This document shows positions 1 through 5,875 of a stretch of 16,807 nt of DNA, piece by piece (position 1 is the first letter of the stretch; each line of letters begins with the position of its first letter). The DNA is from Streptomyces roseochromogenus subsp. oscitans DS 12.976 (GTDB taxonomy: Bacteria; Actinomycetota; Actinomycetes; Streptomycetales; Streptomycetaceae), in NCBI RefSeq assembly GCF_000497445.1, contig NZ_CM002285.1:4677792-4694598 (forward strand). The letters are read 5' to 3'. The notes beneath the pieces are model-generated. The model was not told where the DNA came from and searched no databases. It saw only the letters and a program-made list of their open reading frames with translations. Made by a program: the position numbers and the translations under genes.

Positions 1-65
1 GACTCCTTCACGGTTGTACAGTTGCGCAAAATAGCAATAAAGGCAGAAGAGAAGGGGCGGGCGGG

Positions 66-362
66 ATGCTCCGCAACGGACTGGAACCCTGGCACCTGCT
101 GATCGTGGCGATCGTCATCATCGCGCTGTTCGGCTCGAAGAAGCTGCCCGAAGCCGCCCGCGGGCTGGGCAAGTCCCTGCGCATCCTCAAGAGCGAGACC
201 AAGGCCATGAGGGAGGACAGCGTCATACAACCCTCCGCCGCCCCGACCGGGGACGCGCCCACCGATCCCGCACCCACCGATCCCGCGCTGCGGGTCATCC
301 AGGCGCCCCCCGGAGAGACCGGAACGGCCCGCCCGGCAACGGAGAATCACGCAGCAGGCTGA
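66..362 (+). CDS. tatA: Sec-independent (Tat) translocase protein TatA/TatE-type
   Basis: This 98-residue protein is a TatA-family pore subunit of the twin-arginine translocase, which moves folded proteins across the cytoplasmic membrane. Seen in the sequence: a short N-terminal stretch ([15 protein letters not shown], about residues 9-23) forming one membrane helix. The family hallmark [18 protein letters not shown] follows, that is, the hinge and the amphipathic helix. The C-terminal tail is polar and contains a tandem repeat of the residues APTDP. Length is normal for TatA. The start is supported by a purine-rich AAGGGG stretch about 8 nt upstream. It stands alone with no tatB or tatC beside it, so it is probably an accessory copy at the cluster edge and its link to the metabolite genes is unproven. 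Family assignment is secure. TatA rather than TatB is inferred from the short tail and the FG hinge. Confidence 0.9.
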   Translation: MLRNGLEPWHLLIVAIVIIALFGSKKLPEAARGLGKSLRILKSETKAMREDSVIQPSAAPTGDAPTDPAPTDPALRVIQAPPGETGTARPATENHAAG

Positions 363-382
363 CGCTGGACGCCGCGCTCTCC

Positions 383-511
383 TCAGGGACTGGCGACGTC
401 GTAGCCGTACCGCAGCGGCTCAGCGGTCACGCCGTAGTCGCGGCGGTAGACGTACACGCCTTCCGCGCGCACGCCGGGCGGCGCCGCATCGACAGGCATC
501 AGTCTCCGCAT
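383..511 (-). CDS. Possible 42-residue small ORF or gene remnant, unknown function
   Basis: A short minus-strand reading frame starts at an ATG preceded by AAGGG and ends just before the tatA 3' flank. Its last 30 codons have almost exclusively G or C in the third position, as real genes of this genome do. The C-terminal part is rich in tyrosine and arginine (VYVYRRDYGVTAEPLRYGYD). No family is recognised. It could be a small protein, the tail of a decayed gene, or chance in GC-rich DNA. The rest of the 363-770 interval between tatA and the transferase shows nothing else that can be supported. Confidence 0.2.
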   Translation of the reverse strand: MRRLMPVDAAPPGVRAEGVYVYRRDYGVTAEPLRYGYDVASP

Positions 512-770
512 CCCTTGATCACCCGATCCATGCTGCGCCGCATGGCCGCATGAACTCCGGTCCGGGGTTATCCGCTGCCATTGTTGAGTGTTCACCACAT
601 TCAGGCACGGACCGGTTGCTTTTCTACGCGCTATCGTTCAGCAGAACACCGCCGATACGCCGTCCATGGGGGAGCAGAAGTTGCGGCATGGCTACCGCGA
701 GGAAAACCAGGAGGACGGTGCAGTCGAGCGCCTGGACGTGGCGAGGCCGGGCGATGTGCAGGTACTCGAT

Positions 771-1742
771 GTGAGTTCACGCTTCCAAGCCGGGGCTCAA
801 GCCGCCGAGTTGGGCCTGCTGCCCCCGTCGCCGTCACCGCTGCCCCGCGCCGGACACCGGCCGCGTCCGGGCGAAGTGGAGGCATGGCTGCTCCATGTTC
901 CCGCGAACGGCGCCGCCGCCATGGCGGGTGCCGGCTGTCTCGACGAAGGGGAGCGGCTCCGCGCTGCCGCGATCACCGCCGGGCGGCCACGGCTCCGGTA
1001 CGTCACGGCCCACGTCGGGTTGCGCGTACTGCTGGGTTCCTATCTGGGGCTGGCACCCGACCAGGTCGGCTTCGTCCGCGAACCGTGTCCGATGTGCAAC
1101 GGCCCGCACGGCCGCCCGGCCCTGGCCGGCGAATCGTCGTTGCACTTCTCCATGTCGCACTCGGGCGACGCGGTGCTCTTCGCGGTCGCGTCGTCCGCCG
1201 TCGGCGCGGATGTCGAGGCCCCTTCGGCGAGACACGGGAGGTTCGACCTGTCCTCGTATCTGCACCCTGCCGAGCAGCGGGCTCTGCAGGCGCTGGACCC
1301 CGCGGAGCGCACTGCGGCTCTACTGGGGTGCTGGGTCCGCAAGGAGGCTTATCTCAAGGGCGTCGGCTCGGGAATCGCCGGTGGTGTCGGGGCGGACTAC
1401 GTGGGGCTGGAGGCCGCGTACACGACCGGCGCGGCCGACGCGGAGGAGCCGCTCCTGCCGATCGGCTGGACGATCCTGGACGTCGCCGTACCGGAGGGGT
1501 TCAAGGCCGCCGTCGCCCTTCGGGACGGCCGTCCCCCGGGCCGGAGACGAACCTGCCTGCCGACGCGCTCCTTCGGCCTGACCCAGGCCGGCCACCGCCG
1601 GTCACCCGAGGGTGGGCAGCAGCCGGTCCCGGACCGTCCGCTGGAAGTCGCCCCCGTCGGCGCCGGGAGGAACCAGTTCCGGGTCGATGCACCGGAGCCG
1701 GAGGACACCGAGGTGGACGGCGTGGAGCGAGAGCGCCGTTGA
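771..1742 (+). CDS. Sfp-type 4'-phosphopantetheinyl transferase
   Basis: It transfers the phosphopantetheine arm of coenzyme A to the conserved serine of carrier proteins. Here the ACP at 16315 is an obvious client. The family signatures are present in order: a cysteine-rich CPMCNGPHGRP segment, FSMSHSGD (P1), VGADVEA with the Mg-binding acidic pair (P2), and CWVRKEAYLKGVGSGI (P3). The true start is uncertain. A GTG at 771 with AGG upstream gives a sensible N-terminus, and ATG codons at 666 and 588 are in frame. The recognisable domain ends near position 1530, where Sfp-type proteins normally stop. The frame instead stays open for about 70 more codons, antisense to the tetR gene. That tail has no family resemblance and is either a true overlap or the product of a frameshift: the frame one base away stops at 1581, just short of the tetR end. 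Confidence 0.85.
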   Translation: MSSRFQAGAQAAELGLLPPSPSPLPRAGHRPRPGEVEAWLLHVPANGAAAMAGAGCLDEGERLRAAAITAGRPRLRYVTAHVGLRVLLGSYLGLAPDQVGFVREPCPMCNGPHGRPALAGESSLHFSMSHSGDAVLFAVASSAVGADVEAPSARHGRFDLSSYLHPAEQRALQALDPAERTAALLGCWVRKEAYLKGVGSGIAGGVGADYVGLEAAYTTGAADAEEPLLPIGWTILDVAVPEGFKAAVALRDGRPPGRRRTCLPTRSFGLTQAGHRRSPEGGQQPVPDRPLEVAPVGAGRNQFRVDAPEPEDTEVDGVERERR

Positions 1743-2123
1743 TTCGGCCTCGGGCAGGTGCAGTCCGGCCTCGGTGAGCAGGTGCCGCAGGATGTCCGGA
1801 CGGCGCCGGTGCGTCTCCGCGAGGACCTCGCGGACCTCGGGGCGGACCGCGTCGGCCTGCAACGCGATCCCGATGCCCCGGAAGGGGCTGTCGAAGACGT
1901 ACTCCAGCAGCGCGGTCATCTTGGCGGCGGGATCCGGCAGTTCGGCCGGCGAGGCGGCCACCTGGTCGGTCGTCGCGCAGCGCCAGTGCTGCAGCGCGGC
2001 CCTGATCAGCGCGTCGCGGTTGGCGAAGAACCAGTAGAAGCTTCCCTTGCTGGACCCGTGTTCGGCGGCGAGGGAACGGGCCCAGGTCAGGACCGGCGGG
2101 CAGGCCACCGGCAGCACGCTCAC
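1602..2123 (-). CDS. TetR/AcrR-family regulator, N-terminally truncated (probable pseudogene)
   Basis: TetR regulators are dimeric repressors with an N-terminal three-helix DNA-binding domain and a helical ligand domain. Helices 2-3 of the DNA-binding domain are recognisable (LAAEHGSSKGSFYWFFANRD, residues 18-37), followed by a helical ligand domain rich in Ala, Leu and Arg ending at LLPTLG. Helix 1, normally about 15-20 residues before this, is missing. The 17 residues in front of it do not resemble the family. Reading upstream in frame gives a TAG stop within about 25 nt, so no longer start exists. The GTG used here lies inside the 27-bp inverted repeat, so the gene was probably cut when that repeat arrived. 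It faces away from the exporter promoter at 2162-2190, the classic place for a repressor of its neighbour. It is probably inactive, or active only with altered DNA binding. Confidence 0.7.
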   Translation of the reverse strand: MSVLPVACPPVLTWARSLAAEHGSSKGSFYWFFANRDALIRAALQHWRCATTDQVAASPAELPDPAAKMTALLEYVFDSPFRGIGIALQADAVRPEVREVLAETHRRRPDILRHLLTEAGLHLPEAESTALSLHAVHLGVLRLRCIDPELVPPGADGGDFQRTVRDRLLPTLG

Positions 2124-2140
2124 GCACTCACCGGGACTTT
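2114..2140 (+). repeat. Left copy of a perfect 27-bp inverted repeat
   Basis: The 27 bases here are the exact reverse complement of 4711-4737. The outermost bases are GCACGCTCACG and the innermost CGGGACTTT. The match stops sharply on both sides. This copy replaces the expected start of the tetR gene. The two copies enclose 2,624 bp holding a promoter, an exporter stub and the SNF2/SWIM genes. They look like terminal repeats of a mobile element or the ends of two related insertion sequences, but no transposase lies between them. Confidence 0.8.
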
Positions 2141-2161
2141 TCTACCACTCTGGCCCAGAAA

Positions 2162-2202
2162 TTGACAGGGACTTGACGATTGCCTACGGTCCGATCGTCA
2201 GG
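2162..2202 (+). promoter_or_regulatory. Sigma-70-type promoter with operator-like dyad, originally for the MFS exporter
   Basis: A consensus -35 box TTGACA (2162-2167) is followed after 17 bp by TACGGT (2185-2190) as the -10. A dyad, CTTGACGAT (2172-2180) and ATCGTCAGG (2194-2202), flanks the -10 with 8 of 9 positions symmetric. A bound repressor would cover the -10, as TetR operators often do. The region aligns with the promoter of the intact exporter (11219-11259), including the -35, the 17-bp spacing, the right dyad arm and the ribosome-binding region before the start codon. It now drives a truncated exporter stub and, beyond it, the helicase genes. Confidence 0.7.
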
Positions 2203-2229
2203 TTCTACCGATCGCGCCCGAAGGTATTC

Positions 2230-2313
2230 ATGACCGCGTCCCCGACGTTACCGAAGTCCAGGCAGCAGTTGATCCTTGCCGTTCTCAACCAATCCGCTTA
2301 CGAGCGCCGATGA
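2230..2313 (+). pseudogene. 5' stub of a DHA2-type MFS exporter gene
   Basis: The first 19 codons (MTASPTLPKSRQQLILAVL) match the N-terminus of the intact exporter at 9635-11191, which reads MTTPPTLPKSRQQLILAVL. The match includes the GAAGGT ribosome-binding stretch and the promoter upstream. Similarity stops at about 2286, after which the frame runs eight unrelated codons to a TGA at 2311-2313. That stop overlaps the helicase ATG as ATGA. The exporter gene was therefore broken by the DNA carrying the helicase pair, and its expression signals were kept. The stub contains a TTA leucine codon that the intact copy lacks. A functional transporter is impossible. At most it acts as a leader peptide. 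Confidence 0.8.
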
Positions 2314-4133
2314 CGCGGGCAGCCACTGACACCATGGGAATCGGGCAAAAACTTCCTGGTGGCCGACTTGACAGTCAAGCCACATATCTCCCCGACCGTC
2401 ACATGTTTGCCTTGTGGACCTGGTCCGGCCGCGCCGTGGGGGCTGCTCCGCCGGTCGGTGATGTCGAGACCGTTGCCTTGGTCGTCCCGACATCAGACCT
2501 TGGCGGGTTCGAGGTGTCCGACGTCGACTGCGCGCTGATCGAGCCGGACAGGCTCGCCGGCGCGCCCCTCGACTCGCCCGGCCGTTCGGTGGATGTCTGG
2601 CGGGCGCGGATTGCGGGCGGCGACCCGGCCCTGCCGATCGCAGCGCATGCCGTTCCCGATGCCACCGGTGTCGCCGTGACGTCGGCGGAGCATGCCGTGG
2701 CCGTCTTCCATCACACCCATGCTGTTGCGACCGAACTGCGCACAGCGCTGACCGCCGAGCTGCGGCCGTATCAGGTTCGCGGTGTGAGCTGGCTGCGCGA
2801 GACCGTCGACGCACACGGCGGCGCGGTGCTTGCCGACGAAATGGGGCTCGGTAAGACGCTGCAGACCATCGGCTATATCGCCGGGCGCGCCAAGGAGGGG
2901 CCGCAGCTGGTGGTGTGTCCCACGTCGCTGGTCGGGAACTGGGCACACGAAATCGCGCGGTTCGCACCTGACCTGCGGACGACAATCTGGCGTGGCGGGC
3001 CACTCAAAGAGGCGGACAGCGGGACGGTGGTGCTCACCGGCTACCCGACGCTACGCATACACAGCCCTGCCATGACGGAGCATCAGTGGATCACTGCGGT
3101 TTTCGATGAGGCGCAGGTACTGAAGAACCCCCGCACGCAGGTATCGAAGGCCGCGCGAGCCATTGCGGCCGACGCGCGAATCGCCTTGACCGGAACGCCC
3201 GTCGAGAATCACCTCGAGGAGCTTTGGGCGCTGCTCAATCTGGTCGCACCGCAACTGTTCGGGCACAAGACGCAGTTCCGCCGTCGCTTTGTCCGGCCGA
3301 TCGCGAACGGCTCCCTCGCCGCCGCTGCCCGACTGCGCGGGGCAATCGAGCCGGTCGTGTTGATGCGGAAGAAGTCCCAGGTCGCAAGCTCGCTCCCACC
3401 CAAGATCCACGCCGACTTGATCTGCGACCTCACCGAGGAACAGCAGCAGGTGTACGACCGACTGCTGGAGCAGGCGATCGACGACGGCTTCGGCAGCGGC
3501 GCACGGCGCCAGACCAAGGTGTTGGCGGCCCTGACCGCGCTCAAACAGGTCTGCAATCACCCGGGCCTGATCACCGGTGATCTCGATGAGCTGTCAGGAA
3601 GGTCGGGAAAGCTCGACCTGTGCACCGACATTGTGGCCAACAACCTCGAAATCGGATCGCCAACCCTCATTTTCACCCAGTACCGGCAGACCGGTGAGCT
3701 GCTGGTGCGACACTGCGGCGAACAGTTCGGTGTGGGTGTGCCGTTCTTCCACGGCGGCTTGAATCAGAAGCAACGGGCCGACATCGTCCGCCGGTTCCAG
3801 GCCGACAACGGCCCGAAAGTCCTGGTGCTCAGTCTGAAAGCCGGGGGCACCGGACTCACTCTCACCCGCGCAGCCGACGTCATTCACTTCGACCGATGGT
3901 GGAATCCAGCCGTGGAAGCGCAGGCCTCCGATCGAGTCCACCGGATCGGTCAGACCCGCACCGTCACCGTCACCACCCTGACCACGGGGACCACCGTCGA
4001 GGAGCACATCGCGGCCATGCACTCGCGCAAATCCGCGCTCTCCGATATCGCGGATATGTCTGGTGTCGCCGAATTGGCCCGCTTGGATGATGACCGCCTC
4101 ATTGCGATCCTGCGCCGGAAGCGAGACAGCTGA
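2310..4133 (+). CDS. SNF2-family (DEAD/DEAH-type) helicase-like ATPase
   Basis: The 607-residue protein belongs to the Swi2/Snf2 superfamily 2 ATPases, which translocate on double-stranded DNA and remodel protein-DNA complexes. Motifs in order: RPYQ (about 152-155), Walker A DEMGLGKT (176-183), the DEAH-like FDEAQVLKN (265-273), LTGTPVEN (293-300), the second lobe with LIFTQY (453-458), SLKAGGTGLTL (508-518), and motif VI QASDRVHRIGQ (538-548). All catalytic residues look intact. It is short compared with many streptomycete homologues of about 900 residues or more. The start at 2310 overlaps the exporter-stub stop (ATGA), so translation may be coupled. An ATG at 2334 is an alternative. It forms a pair with the SWIM protein 3 nt downstream, a common actinobacterial association. 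Lower GC than its neighbours and its position inside a broken exporter gene suggest transfer. Confidence 0.92.
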   Translation: MTRAATDTMGIGQKLPGGRLDSQATYLPDRHMFALWTWSGRAVGAAPPVGDVETVALVVPTSDLGGFEVSDVDCALIEPDRLAGAPLDSPGRSVDVWRARIAGGDPALPIAAHAVPDATGVAVTSAEHAVAVFHHTHAVATELRTALTAELRPYQVRGVSWLRETVDAHGGAVLADEMGLGKTLQTIGYIAGRAKEGPQLVVCPTSLVGNWAHEIARFAPDLRTTIWRGGPLKEADSGTVVLTGYPTLRIHSPAMTEHQWITAVFDEAQVLKNPRTQVSKAARAIAADARIALTGTPVENHLEELWALLNLVAPQLFGHKTQFRRRFVRPIANGSLAAAARLRGAIEPVVLMRKKSQVASSLPPKIHADLICDLTEEQQQVYDRLLEQAIDDGFGSGARRQTKVLAALTALKQVCNHPGLITGDLDELSGRSGKLDLCTDIVANNLEIGSPTLIFTQYRQTGELLVRHCGEQFGVGVPFFHGGLNQKQRADIVRRFQADNGPKVLVLSLKAGGTGLTLTRAADVIHFDRWWNPAVEAQASDRVHRIGQTRTVTVTTLTTGTTVEEHIAAMHSRKSALSDIADMSGVAELARLDDDRLIAILRRKRDS

Positions 4134-4136
4134 CAT

Positions 4137-4697
4137 ATGAGCGGCAATAATTTCGGTCACACGTTGTGGGGGAAGGACTGGGTTCGGTTCGCCGAGCCGT
4201 TGCGTCAGACCCGTCCCGATCCGCAGCTGCCGCGCGCGCGCAGAATCGCACGCGACGGGAAAGTGCAGGTCACGATCGACGGCCGGATCGTGCGCGCCGT
4301 CGTACAGCACGGCCGCAACGCCGCGGTGGCCAACATCGAGGTTGCGCCGATGTCCCGGGAGGCGATGGCCGGGATCGCCCGCCAGCTGTGCGGCGTTCGG
4401 CTCGTCCTCACCGACGAGCTGTATCGCGCGACCGCCGACGCGGGCCACCGGCCTGCACCGAAACTCGTCGGCGTCGACTGCTCATGCTCAGCTGACACTC
4501 CACGATGCATCCACGTGCTGGCCGTCTACTACGAAATGGCACGGAACATCGATGACGATCCTCGGATTTCTCTCGATATCCAGGGCTTCTTCCGCGCCTC
4601 ATCGGACAGCACTGAAGTATCCACCGCAGTAACACCACAGCGGTGGATCGCGCTCAATGCCCTTAATCCGGCCGACTACTTCATGGTGTCCACGTAG
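4137..4697 (+). CDS. SWIM zinc-finger protein, partner of the SNF2 ATPase
   Basis: The 186-residue protein carries one SWIM zinc-binding motif, CSCSADTPRCIH, of pattern CxCx(n)CxH at about residues 119-130. SWIM domains bind DNA or proteins and in actinobacteria are often encoded beside a SNF2 helicase. The N-terminus has the usual WGKDWVRF segment of these small proteins. The gene starts 3 nt after the helicase stop, so the two are co-transcribed. The C-terminal 40 residues (from about FFRASSDSTEV) do not resemble the normal family ending and may have been replaced when the block was inserted. The stop lies 13 nt before the right copy of the inverted repeat. Function of the pair is inferred as DNA repair or nucleoprotein remodelling, with no evident role in the metabolite pathway. 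Confidence 0.85.
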   Translation: MSGNNFGHTLWGKDWVRFAEPLRQTRPDPQLPRARRIARDGKVQVTIDGRIVRAVVQHGRNAAVANIEVAPMSREAMAGIARQLCGVRLVLTDELYRATADAGHRPAPKLVGVDCSCSADTPRCIHVLAVYYEMARNIDDDPRISLDIQGFFRASSDSTEVSTAVTPQRWIALNALNPADYFMVST

Positions 4698-4710
4698 TCA
4701 GGGCGGTTGC

Positions 4711-4737
4711 AAAGTCCCGGTGAGTGCGTGAGCGTGC
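4711..4737 (-). repeat. Right copy of the perfect 27-bp inverted repeat
   Basis: Exact reverse complement of 2114-2140. It sits just after the SWIM gene and before the hairpin-rich spacer that precedes the oxygenase gene. It marks the right edge of the segment that carries the helicase pair. No clean target-site duplication is adjacent. An 8-base CAGGCCAC occurs at 2101-2108 and 4737-4744, but at different distances from the two repeat ends. Confidence 0.8.
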
Positions 4738-4738
4738 A

Positions 4739-4840
4739 GGCCACGGTGGTATGACGTGGCCGGCTGGAGTGCCACGAACGCAACGAAGCTCCGGTTGATG
4801 CCGGTGACCGATCACGTCACCTGCACCGCCCGGAGCTTCG
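4739..4840. repeat. Hairpin-rich spacer: two dyads between the inserted block and the oxygenase gene
   Basis: Two perfect inverted repeats lie here. GGCCACG (4739-4745) pairs with CGTGGCC (4755-4761) across a 9-nt loop. CGAAGCTCCGG (4784-4794) pairs with CCGGAGCTTCG (4830-4840), and an inner stem GGTGAC (4803-4808) with GTCACC (4816-4821) is nested inside. The nested structure lies about 30 nt beyond the minus-strand oxygenase stop, so it could terminate that transcript, although no T-tract follows. It could also be the end of a lost insertion sequence. No gene is supported in 4738-4872. Confidence 0.5.
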
Positions 4841-4872
4841 ATGTGGGCAGCTGCCGGCAGTCGCTCACCCCG

Positions 4873-5733
4873 TCATCGGTTGCTCTTCCTGATGCTCACG
4901 CGGTGAACGATCCGACCGGCGCCCTCCGGCAGTTCGGTAGCGGAGTGGAACGCGATCTTGGTCTTCCACATCACAAGGTCGCCCTGGGTCCACTTGTGGC
5001 GATAGATGTTCTCGGGATTGCCCAGGAATTCCTCAATTGCACCGAACCAGCGCTTGTTGTCGTTCGCGTCGAACTGGTCGACCGCCTCGGTGTAGCCGGA
5101 TGACCCGTACGCGTAACGCTGTCCGGTCGGCTCGTCGACCGGCGTGAGCGGATGCACGGCGGGCGGATATTCCTTGTCGACGGCGGCGCGGAACTCCGGC
5201 AGAGACAGCCCGACATGCTCGGGACGCATCCGGAAACGACGGCTGTGAAGGTGAGTCGCGGTAGCCTGCCCGGCCTTCTCGCGGAGGTCGGCCGGCAGCG
5301 CTTCCAGCACGTTGATCGCGCTGGCGAACAGGGTGTCGCCGTGACCTTCGGGCACCTGGACTCCCTGCAGGAGGGTGTATTCCGGCGGGTCGGGGAGGTA
5401 GGTCGAGTCCTGGTGCCAGAAGTTGCCCACGCGCGCGACGCCGATGGGCTTGCCGTCCTTGACCACGTTGGACGAGATCATCAGCTCCGGATAGTCCGGG
5501 TGGCGGTACCTGCTGATGTTGAACGGGACCGGCTGCCCGATCTTCCGGGCGAACTCGATCTGCTGCTCGGGGCTCAGCGGAGTCTGGCGGATGACCACCA
5601 GGTGCGAGGTCTCCAGGGCGTCGACGACGTCCGAGACGGTCGTCGCATCGGTCAGTGCCTCTGCGGTCAGTCCGCGGTACTCGGTACCGAACCCGTCGGA
5701 GATCGACGACTTGGACACGGTTGTTGCGCCCAT
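4873..5733 (-). CDS. TauD/TfdA-family Fe(II)/2-oxoglutarate-dependent oxygenase (ScoE-like)
   Basis: The 286-residue protein is a cytosolic non-haem iron oxygenase. The metal triad is visible: HxD as WHQDS (His107, Asp109) and the distal His263 in KIAFHSA. Arg278 follows 15 residues later (RIVHR), the usual spacing for the 2-oxoglutarate anchor. The stretch HPDYPELMISSNV...GKPIGVARVGNFWHQDSTYLPDP resembles, from memory, the ScoE branch of the family known for isonitrile formation. None of the partner enzymes of that pathway is present here, so the reaction is unknown. A tailoring oxidation of the polyene or of the C5N unit is plausible. The start has a good ribosome-binding site (GAAAGGA, about 9 nt upstream). 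It lies 142 nt downstream of the ligase on the same strand, probably the last gene of that operon. A fragment of a paralogue occurs at 9312-9600. Confidence 0.88.
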   Translation of the reverse strand: MGATTVSKSSISDGFGTEYRGLTAEALTDATTVSDVVDALETSHLVVIRQTPLSPEQQIEFARKIGQPVPFNISRYRHPDYPELMISSNVVKDGKPIGVARVGNFWHQDSTYLPDPPEYTLLQGVQVPEGHGDTLFASAINVLEALPADLREKAGQATATHLHSRRFRMRPEHVGLSLPEFRAAVDKEYPPAVHPLTPVDEPTGQRYAYGSSGYTEAVDQFDANDNKRWFGAIEEFLGNPENIYRHKWTQGDLVMWKTKIAFHSATELPEGAGRIVHRVSIRKSNR

Positions 5734-5875
5734 GAGTGGTTCCTTTCTTTCGTGGCGACGGTCAGGTCGGTGAAGGGGGTGGCGGGACGGTGCTCCCGAC
5801 GGTGGGGGCAGGCGTCATGGACCGCCTCGGAGAGCGGCATGACGGCGCACCGGGCACGGATCGCGCCGGCCGTGC

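Noticed and set aside
2101..4744. CAGGCCAC at 2101-2108 and 4737-4744 as a target-site duplication of the inverted-repeat element
   Set aside because: The two copies lie at different distances from the repeat ends (6 bases outside on the left, overlapping the last base on the right), so they do not fit a duplication.
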